Origin: JBBQNR01 sp963774075
Lineage (GTDB): Bacteria > Actinomycetota > Thermoleophilia > Solirubrobacterales > JBBDJG01
Direction: 5' to 3'
DNA length: 64,000 bases
Assembly: GCA_963774075.1 (NCBI GenBank)
Contig: CAVZDP010000009.1
Coordinates: forward strand, 186,001 to 250,000
The position numbers and the translations under genes are program-made. This document shows positions 1 to 9,200 of the stretch, in pieces. Each line of letters starts with the position of its first letter. Position 1 is the first letter of the stretch. The notes under the pieces are model-generated. The model ran no database searches. It was not told the DNA's origin and worked only from the letters and a program-made list of their open reading frames with translations.

Positions 1-1
1 G

Positions 2-3000
2 GGCGGCATCACGATCAACATCAGTGGCGCCGGCAACGACCTGGTGATGGAGTCGGGCAGCGCGATCGAGGCAAACGACCCCTCGAGCCCCCCTAACGAC
101 AGCGCCCGCCCGATCACGATCACGGTTCCCGACGACATGACGATGATGGCCGGCAGCACGCTGGCGGAGAACAACTCTCAGGGCGGCTCGGGCGCCGACA
201 TCAGCCTGACGATCGGCGACGACTTCACGATGCAGTCGGGCTCGGAGATCTCGAGCTCGCGCAATGCCGGCACCACGACCGGCTCCGGCGGCGACATCGC
301 GATCGACGTCGGCGGCGACATGCTGATGGAGGCCAACACCATCATCCACGCCGATGGCCAGAACCCGGCCGCAGGCGACGTCACGATCAACGTCGACGGC
401 GACATGACGATGAAGGGCACCGCCGGCCCGCTCGCCGGGGCCATCATCTCCGCCACGGGCAGCTTCGGCGACACCGCCGGCGACATCACGATCCACGTCG
501 GCAACTTCCCCAACATCCCGCCCACGGGCGTCTTCACTCAGGAGACCGGCGCGGTCGTGACCGCGAGCTCGGGTGGGCCGGCTGGCGAGATCATCATCAC
601 CGCCGGCCGGGAGATGTCGGTCGACGGCTCCGTGCTCTCGGAGTCCGGTCAATCGGGCACCGGAGCCATCCAGCCGCCCGGCGGCGGCCCGATCACGCTC
701 CAGGCGGGCTGCGGGCTCACCGTCTCCGACACCGGCCTCGTCTCCTCCAGGGGACAGGATCCGGGCGCCGACCTCGTCCACCTCGAGGCCTGCGAGGTCT
801 TGATCCAGGGCGTCGTTCGCTCCTTCGCACCTGGCGCGGGACACGTGATCCCGACCGGCGGCAACCGCTGCAACGACGACACCACCGCCCACCCCACCAA
901 CGGCGCCGCGGGCTTCACGGGCTGCGTTGAGATCTGGGCCAAGAACGTCACGATCGACAACACCGGCACCCACAACGGCGAGGTCCACACCGACGGCATC
1001 CGCAACCCGATGCGGGGCTGGGTCGACGTCTTCGCCCAGAAGGACGTCTCGATCCTGGGCGACCCGACCACGCCCTACCCGACCACCTTCGACGCCAACG
1101 CCTTCGTCTACACCCCGCCCTACGCGGTGCACGCCAACGCCTGCCCGGCAAGCGACGGCCAGGCGCCCTGCTCGAACTCCTTCGGCGGCCTGATCACGGT
1201 CAAGTCGCTCGATGGCAAGGTCGCAGCCTCCGGGCGCGCCCTGCAGGCGACCGCCACCGCGCTCGGCGCAGACGGCGGTGACATCGTCGTCGAGGCGGGC
1301 GGAGCGGCTCCGGCGGGCGAGGTCGACCTCGACAGCGCGAGCCTGCAGGCGACCGGGCCCTCGGGCTCCAACACCGCCGGCGGCTCGGTCAGCGTTCGCT
1401 CCTGGGAGGACGACGTGCTCGGCGTCCCGCCGGGCGAGATCAAGGTCGCCGGCGACGGTCTCACCGATCCCGGCACGATCACCCTCACCGCCTGCATGGA
1501 CGTCAACTACACAGGCTCCACCGATCGCACCCCGACCGTCAACGAGGGTGCACCCTTCTGCGGCACTGGGCCGACGATTCCGGCCAGCGTGCTCTCCAAC
1601 TTTGCGCTCCGCGCAGCGCTCTGGGACGCCTGCGACCCCCAGGAGGGAGTGAAGAAGGGCCAGAAGTTCAACGACCTCGACGGTGACGGCGTCAAGGACG
1701 CTGGCGAGCCGGGCCTACCGAACTGGACCATCCACATCTTCGGCACCACCAACGACAACGTGGTCGTCCACGAGGACATCCTCACCGACGCCAACGGCAA
1801 CTACGAGATCACCCTTCCCCCCGGCACCTACACCGCCTGCGAGGAGCTTCAGACGGGCTGGGTGCAGACCTTCCCGAACCCCGGAAGCGACGGCAACGCC
1901 TGCGAGGGCCACAACCACCTCGGCAGCCCCGGCGCTGCCGGCTACACGTTCACGATCGTCGGTGGAGATACCCACGAGGGGAACGACTTTGGGAACAGGA
2001 AGCTCGAGTGCGAGAAGGGCCCTGTCAAGGACGTGCTCAACCCGACGACTGGGCGCTTCCCCGGCAACGCAGGACCCGATGTGATCGTACGGATCGACCT
2101 CGGTCAGTCCGTCCAGGATGCTGTCGACAACGTCAGCGACGTCAACGGCGACCAGAAGCTCATCATCTTGGTCCTCAAGGACGGGACGGGGCAGCTCGGC
2201 GGGCACACGAGCCAGGAAGTCGTCATCGACGACGCCTACAGCCTGCCGTTCGGCCTGATCGGCTGCAGCGTGACGCTTCACGATCCGACCCCCAATGACG
2301 CCAACCCGACGATCCGCATCGCATCCTCTGCTGGAAGCCCACAGAACATCTTCCTGATGGACCTCCATGCTGCGGACAGCAAGGCCGCGGGCATCGCGGT
2401 CGAGGGCAATGGCCGCTACCTGCGTAACGAGAACGTCCTCAACAACGCGGTCGGCTTCAAGATCACCGGCAACGCCAACACCGTCCACAACGGCGCGGCG
2501 ACGGGCAACACCGGTGCCGGTGCCAACGTCCAGGGCGACAGCAACGTGCTCACGGACACCGACTCCTACTCGAACGGCGTCGGCTTCCAGGTCACGGGCA
2601 ACAACAACCAGCTCCTCAAGCTCGACGCAGGAGACAAGGGCAAGGGGAACCTCGGCGACGGCGTCAACGTCAACGGCGCCAACAACCTGTTGTCCGAGAT
2701 CGGGGCCTTCGCCAACGGCGGCGACGGCATCGACGTCACCGGCAACACCAACCGCCTGCTGAAGAACGTCGCCGGCGACTCGGGCAAGGGCAACGGGGCC
2801 GACGGCATTCACCTCGCGGGCTCCGGGGCGACGATTCAGGAGAACAAGGCCAGCAGCAACAAGACGACCAGCACGACCGGTGACGGGTTCGACATCAGCG
2901 GCGGCGTGAGCGCCGCTCCGAACAAGCTGAAGAACAACTCCAGCAACACCGGATCCTCGGGAAGCTCGACCCACGAGAACGGCGGCGCAGAGTACCGCCT

Positions 3001-3154
3001 GCTCAACTACGTGCGAAACGACGGGGGTGGCAACAAGGCCGACGGCGTAGTCGTCCCCAAGACGACGAGCCCGGTGAAGTGCAATGCCGGCGCCACTCAG
3101 TTCCCGGCCATGAATGTCACGCTCAACCTCATGTCGGCGACCGCGTGCGAGTAG
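2..3154 (+). CDS. Secreted beta-helix/SdrD-B-like repeat protein (5' end outside window)
   Basis: The frame is open from the first bases, and the opening residues match an internal part of the next gene (3279-12193), so the true start lies upstream. The first half is Gly/Asp/Thr-rich with many short beta-strand repeats (ITI-V-GDMTM type), like a right-handed beta-helix or adhesin passenger. Bases 1650-2000 encode an SdrD B-like fold: DLDGDGVKDAGEPGL, then LPPGTYTACEE, ending GNDFGNRK. Bases 2080-3150 encode a NosD-like right-handed beta-helix with repeated N-x-x-x-G-N-x-N turns. No LPXTG motif or C-terminal membrane helix is visible, so the protein is probably released or held non-covalently. 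The downstream gene is a paralog in the same orientation. A role in surface adhesion or matrix is inferred from domain type only. Confidence 0.8.
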   Translation, partial: GGITINISGAGNDLVMESGSAIEANDPSSPPNDSARPITITVPDDMTMMAGSTLAENNSQGGSGADISLTIGDDFTMQSGSEISSSRNAGTTTGSGGDIAIDVGGDMLMEANTIIHADGQNPAAGDVTINVDGDMTMKGTAGPLAGAIISATGSFGDTAGDITIHVGNFPNIPPTGVFTQETGAVVTASSGGPAGEIIITAGREMSVDGSVLSESGQSGTGAIQPPGGGPITLQAGCGLTVSDTGLVSSRGQDPGADLVHLEACEVLIQGVVRSFAPGAGHVIPTGGNRCNDDTTAHPTNGAAGFTGCVEIWAKNVTIDNTGTHNGEVHTDGIRNPMRGWVDVFAQKDVSILGDPTTPYPTTFDANAFVYTPPYAVHANACPASDGQAPCSNSFGGLITVKSLDGKVAASGRALQATATALGADGGDIVVEAGGAAPAGEVDLDSASLQATGPSGSNTAGGSVSVRSWEDDVLGVPPGEIKVAGDGLTDPGTITLTACMDVNYTGSTDRTPTVNEGAPFCGTGPTIPASVLSNFALRAALWDACDPQEGVKKGQKFNDLDGDGVKDAGEPGLPNWTIHIFGTTNDNVVVHEDILTDANGNYEITLPPGTYTACEELQTGWVQTFPNPGSDGNACEGHNHLGSPGAAGYTFTIVGGDTHEGNDFGNRKLECEKGPVKDVLNPTTGRFPGNAGPDVIVRIDLGQSVQDAVDNVSDVNGDQKLIILVLKDGTGQLGGHTSQEVVIDDAYSLPFGLIGCSVTLHDPTPNDANPTIRIASSAGSPQNIFLMDLHAADSKAAGIAVEGNGRYLRNENVLNNAVGFKITGNANTVHNGAATGNTGAGANVQGDSNVLTDTDSYSNGVGFQVTGNNNQLLKLDAGDKGKGNLGDGVNVNGANNLLSEIGAFANGGDGIDVTGNTNRLLKNVAGDSGKGNGADGIHLAGSGATIQENKASSNKTTSTTGDGFDISGGVSAAPNKLKNNSSNTGSSGSSTHENGGAEYRLLNYVRNDGGGNKADGVVVPKTTSPVKCNAGATQFPAMNVTLNLMSATACE

Positions 3155-3216
3155 TGGAGCCCTGCACTTGACAGCCAAACCCCGACAGCGAGAAGGTAGC
3201 GATGGCAAGGTTGCAC

Positions 3217-3236
3217 GCGAGCCGGGTCGGGCTCGC
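3217..3236 (+). promoter_or_regulatory. Hairpin just upstream of the giant repeat gene
   Basis: GCGAGCC (3217-3223) pairs perfectly with GGCTCGC (3230-3236) around a 6-nt loop. It lies between the stop at 3154 and the AGGAGG at 3243-3248. It could terminate read-through from the first paralog or modulate translation of the second. No T-run follows, so an intrinsic terminator is less likely. Confidence 0.4.
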
Positions 3237-3252
3237 CACGTCAGGAGGACAC

Positions 3253-3282
3253 ATGTATCTCACATCCGAGCGCCTCAGGTGA
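3253..3282 (+). CDS. Nine-codon leader ORF overlapping the giant-gene start
   Basis: A strong AGGAGG (3243-3248) sits 4 nt before an ATG at 3253 that opens MYLTSERLR and stops at TGA 3280-3282. That stop overlaps the in-frame GTG (3279-3281) where the secreted protein's signal peptide region begins. Either this is a translated leader that couples initiation, or one base is missing and ATG 3253 is the real start of the large gene. The sequence alone does not decide between them. Confidence 0.4.
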   Translation: MYLTSERLR

Positions 3283-6200
3283 ATCGTTCCAAGGGTGGGA
3301 GTCGCCGCGGCCGCGGCGTCGTGACTCTCCTGGCAACGCTCGTCCTGTCGGCTGTTTTCGCAGGGTCGGCCTCGGCCGACCAGGCCGGCTGCGACCTGGG
3401 CACCTACAACGTGATCTTTGACGAGTGCCAGATCTCCGGTCCCACGACGGCCACCGGAGTGAAGAACTTCCACCACTCGGTGCACATGCTGCCCGGCTCG
3501 AGCATCAATGCGAGCGGAGGCGGAATCACCCTCAACATCAATGGCGCCTCCGGGCTCGACTTCACGATGGACACGACCAGCTCCGTCATCGAGGCCAACG
3601 ACGATGGCCTGCCCTCGGGTGCGAGCGCGAGCCCAATCAACATCAACGCGACCGGCGACATGGAGATGCAGGCCGGCGCCAGGATCCTCGCCGAGAACGC
3701 GAACAACGGCGGAAGCGGCGGCAACATCACGATCGACGTCGACGGCGACCTGACGATGGCCGGAGCGGTCGGGCTGGTGCCGGGCGCGATCATCTCGACT
3801 CGCAAGTCCGCTGGCGCCGGCGACACAGGCTTGGGGGGCAACATTACGATCATGGTCGGCGACTCCACGGCGGCGACCGGCACCTTCTTCATGGGCGGCG
3901 GCTCCACCACCTACGGCGCGGAGACCGGCGCGAAGCTGATCGCCACCGGCACAGGACCGGCCGGTGACATAACGGTCAACGCCGGCCGCACCTATACGAC
4001 CGAGCCCGGCTCGGTCGTCGAGGCGGGGGATGGCAACGGGACCACGGTCCAGCAGGGCGGCAAGATCTTTCTCGCCTCCGGCTGCGGCCTGACGACCAAG
4101 GGCCGCGTGACCAGCAAGGGCACGGACCCGGGCGCCGACCTCGTTCACATCGAGGCCTGCGACGTCCTCATCGCCGGCCTCGTCGAGTCGACCGGCAGGG
4201 CGCACGCGACCGGGATCAGGAACAGCTGCGACAACGTGAACGACGGCCTCGCCGGGGAGGTCCTCCGGCCCGGCAAGCCGGCTGAGTCGACGGCCTGCAT
4301 CGAGGTCTGGGCCAACAACGTCACCATCGACTCGACCAACGGCAACGCCGGCGAGCTGAACGCGGACATCGGCAACGGGGGGAGCGGGGGCAGATCATGG
4401 ATAGACGTCTTTGCCTTCACCGACCTGACTGTCAAGGACGGCAGCGGCAACAACCGCACCAGCAGCAACGGCGGCGGTTCCTACCTGAACACCTTCGCGG
4501 TGCACGCGAAGTCGATCGGTGGCTCTGACAACACTCCGAACACGATCACCGCCAAGGCCAAGACGGGCGTGCTGACGGTTACCGGCGACGCCTTCCAAGC
4601 GGGCTCGGACGGCAATGGCTCCAACGGCGGCTCGATCGTGCTTCAGAGCTCCGGCAACGCCACCCTGGATACCTCGCTCGAGGCGTCCTCCGGCGGCGGT
4701 GCTGCGGGCGACGGCGGCTCGATCGCGGTCAGGTCGTTCAACGGCAACATCAGCTGGCAGAACGGCGAGGGCGACGTCACTGGGAGCCCAAACGGGACGA
4801 TCTCGCTGACCTCCTGCGGCACGGTCAACACCGCCGGGTCGAACTTCCACAGCGTGTCTGTCACGACGGCGAGTTCCTGCGGCGGCATGCCCTCGATCCC
4901 CGGGGTGAGCCCCGACTACACGAATGGTTTCTTCGACAGCGCCACGCGCTGGGACAATTGCAACGAAGAGGGAACGATCATCGTCGAGAAGCAGACCGTC
5001 CCGGACGGTGCGACGGGCAACTTCACGTTCACGGGCGACGCGGCCGGCACGATCTCCGACGGCCAGCAGATCGTCGTATCCGGGCTGACAGCCGGTACCT
5101 ACACCTCCACGGAGGCAGACCCCTCGCCGGGTTTCGACCTCACCGACATTCAGTGCACGGACTCTGACAACGCGGGCGTTGCGAGCTCGGGCGACACTCA
5201 GACTCGAACGGCGACGATCAACCTCGACCCCGGCGAGACCGTCAGCTGCACGTTCGAGAACACCGAGCGCGGCAAGGTCGTGATCACCAAGGACACGATC
5301 CCCAACGGCCCCCAGGACTTCACCTACACCGACACCATCCCCAACGGCTGCCAGATCGGCCCCCTCGACGACGACTCCGACAACACCAACCCCAACAACA
5401 CGACCTGCCTCAACGTCACCCCCGGCACCTACAGCGTGACCGAGGACGACCCGACGCCGGGCTTCGACCTCACCGACCTCACCTGCACCGACTCTGACGC
5501 CGGCGGCACCGACTCCACGGGCTCGACCGCCACCCGCACGGCGACGATCAACCTCGACCCCGGCGAGACCGTCAGCTGCACGTTCGAGAACACCGAGCGC
5601 GGCAAGGTCGTGATCACCAAGGACACGATCCCCAACGGCCCCCAGGACTTCACCTACACCGACACCATCCCCAACGGCTGCCAGATCGGCCCCCTCGACG
5701 ACGACTCCGACAACACCAACCCCAACAACACGACCTGCCTCAACGTCACCCCCGGCACCTACAGCGTGACCGAGGACGACCCGACGCCGGGCTTCGACCT
5801 CACCGACCTCACCTGCACCGACTCTGACGCCGGCGGCACCGACTCCACGGGCTCGACCGCCACCCGCACGGCGACGATCAACCTCGACCCCGGCGAGACC
5901 GTCAGCTGCACGTTCGAGAACACCGAGCGCGGCAAGGTCGTGATCACCAAGGACACGATCCCCAACGGCCCCCAGGACTTCACCTACACCGACACCATCC
6001 CCAACGGCTGCCAGATCGGCCCCCTCGACGACGACTCCGACAACACCAACCCCAACAACACGACCTGCCTCAACGTCACCCCCGGCACCTACAGCGTGAC
6101 CGAGGACGACCCGACGCCGGGCTTCGACCTCACCGACCTCACCTGCACCGACTCTGACGCCGGCGGCACCGACTCCACGGGCTCGACCGCCACCCGCACG

Positions 6201-9200
6201 GCGACGATCAACCTCGACCCCGGCGAGACCGTCAGCTGCACGTTCGAGAACACCGAGCGCGGCAAGGTCGTGATCACCAAGGACACGATCCCCAACGGCC
6301 CCCAGGACTTCACCTACACCGACACCATCCCCAACGGCTGCCAGATCGGCCCCCTCGACGACGACTCCGACAACACCAACCCCAACAACACGACCTGCCT
6401 CAACGTCACCCCCGGCACCTACAGCGTGACCGAGGACGACCCGACGCCGGGCTTCGACCTCACCGACCTCACCTGCACCGACTCTGACGCCGGCGGCACC
6501 GACTCCACGGGCTCGACCGCCACCCGCACGGCGACGATCAACCTCGACCCCGGCGAGACCGTCAGCTGCACGTTCGAGAACACCGAGCGCGGCAAGGTCG
6601 TGATCACCAAGGACACGATCCCCAACGGCCCCCAGGACTTCACCTACACCGACACCATCCCCAACGGCTGCCAGATCGGCCCCCTCGACGACGACTCCGA
6701 CAACACCAACCCCAACAACACGACCTGCCTCAACGTCACCCCCGGCACCTACAGCGTGACCGAGGACGACCCGACGCCGGGCTTCGACCTCACCGACCTC
6801 ACCTGCACCGACTCTGACGCCGGCGGCACCGACTCCACGGGCTCGACCGCCACCCGCACGGCGACGATCAACCTCGACCCCGGCGAGACCGTCAGCTGCA
6901 CGTTCGAGAACACCGAGCGCGGCAAGGTCGTGATCACCAAGGACACGATCCCCAACGGCCCCCAGGACTTCACCTACACCGACACCATCCCCAACGGCTG
7001 CCAGATCGGCCCCCTCGACGACGACTCCGACAACACCAACCCCAACAACACGACCTGCCTCAACGTCACCCCCGGCACCTACAGCGTGACCGAGGACGAC
7101 CCGACGCCGGGCTTCGACCTCACCGACCTCACCTGCACCGACTCTGACGCCGGCGGCACCGACTCCACGGGCTCGACCGCCACCCGCACGGCGACGATCA
7201 ACCTCGACCCCGGCGAGACCGTCAGCTGCACGTTCGAGAACACCGAGCGCGGCAAGGTCGTGATCACCAAGGACACGATCCCCAACGGCCCCCAGGACTT
7301 CACCTACACCGACACCATCCCCAACGGCTGCCAGATCGGCCCCCTCGACGACGACTCCGACAACACCAACCCCAACAACACGACCTGCCTCAACGTCACC
7401 CCCGGCACCTACAGCGTGACCGAGGACGACCCGACGCCGGGCTTCGACCTCACCGACCTCACCTGCACCGACTCTGACGCCGGCGGCACCGACTCCACGG
7501 GCTCGACCGCCACCCGCACGGCGACGATCAACCTCGACCCCGGCGAGACCGTCAGCTGCACGTTCGAGAACACCGAGCGCGGCAAGGTCGTGATCACCAA
7601 GGACACGATCCCCAACGGCCCCCAGGACTTCACCTACACCGACACCATCCCCAACGGCTGCCAGATCGGCCCCCTCGACGACGACTCCGACAACACCAAC
7701 CCCAACAACACGACCTGCCTCAACGTCACCCCCGGCACCTACAGCGTGACCGAGGACGACCCGACGCCGGGCTTCGACCTCACCGACCTCACCTGCACCG
7801 ACTCTGACGCCGGCGGCACCGACTCCACGGGCTCGACCGCCACCCGCACGGCGACGATCAACCTCGACCCCGGCGAGACCGTCAGCTGCACGTTCGAGAA
7901 CACCGAGCGCGGCAAGGTCGTGATCACCAAGGACACGATCCCCAACGGCCCCCAGGACTTCACCTACACCGACACCATCCCCAACGGCTGCCAGATCGGC
8001 CCCCTCGACGACGACTCCGACAACACCAACCCCAACAACACGACCTGCCTCAACGTCACCCCCGGCACCTACAGCGTGACCGAGGACGACCCGACGCCGG
8101 GCTTCGACCTCACCGACCTCACCTGCACCGACTCTGACGCCGGCGGCACCGACTCCACGGGCTCGACCGCCACCCGCACGGCGACGATCAACCTCGACCC
8201 CGGCGAGACCGTCAGCTGCACGTTCGAGAACACCGAGCGCGGCAAGGTCGTGATCACCAAGGACACGATCCCCAACGGCCCCCAGGACTTCACCTACACC
8301 GACACCATCCCCAACGGCTGCCAGATCGGCCCCCTCGACGACGACTCCGACAACACCAACCCCAACAACACGACCTGCCTCAACGTCACCCCCGGCACCT
8401 ACAGCGTGACCGAGGACGACCCGACGCCGGGCTTCGACCTCACCGACCTCACCTGCACCGACTCTGACGCCGGCGGCACCGACTCCACGGGCTCGACCGC
8501 CACCCGCACGGCGACGATCAACCTCGACCCCGGCGAGACCGTCAGCTGCACGTTCGAGAACACCGAGCGCGGCAAGGTCGTGATCACCAAGGACACGATC
8601 CCCAACGGCCCCCAGGACTTCACCTACACCGACACCATCCCCAACGGCTGCCAGATCGGCCCCCTCGACGACGACTCCGACAACACCAACCCCAACAACA
8701 CGACCTGCCTCAACGTCACCCCCGGCACCTACAGCGTGACCGAGGACGACCCGACGCCGGGCTTCGACCTCACCGACCTCACCTGCACCGACTCTGACGC
8801 CGGCGGCACCGACTCCACGGGCTCGACCGCCACCCGCACGGCGACGATCAACCTCGACCCCGGCGAGACCGTCAGCTGCACGTTCGAGAACACCGAGCGC
8901 GGCAAGGTCGTGATCACCAAGGACACGATCCCCAACGGCCCCCAGGACTTCACCTACACCGACACCATCCCCAACGGCTGCCAGATCGGCCCCCTCGACG
9001 ACGACTCCGACAACACCAACCCCAACAACACGACCTGCCTCAACGTCACCCCCGGCACCTACAGCGTGACCGAGGACGACCCGACGCCGGGCTTCGACCT
9101 CACCGACCTCACCTGCACCGACTCTGACGCCGGCGGCACCGACTCCACGGGCTCGACCGCCACCCGCACGGCGACGATCAACCTCGACCCCGGCGAGACC

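Noticed and set aside
1715..3208. Long antisense reading frame opposite the first surface protein
   Set aside because: Composition is that of complementary GC-rich codons, and the plus strand has clear domains.
3155..3245. Possible c-di-GMP (GEMM-I) riboswitch, because of CAAACC and GGTAGCGATGG-like words
   Set aside because: The order of elements is wrong and the ACGCAAAGCC core and tetraloop receptor are missing.
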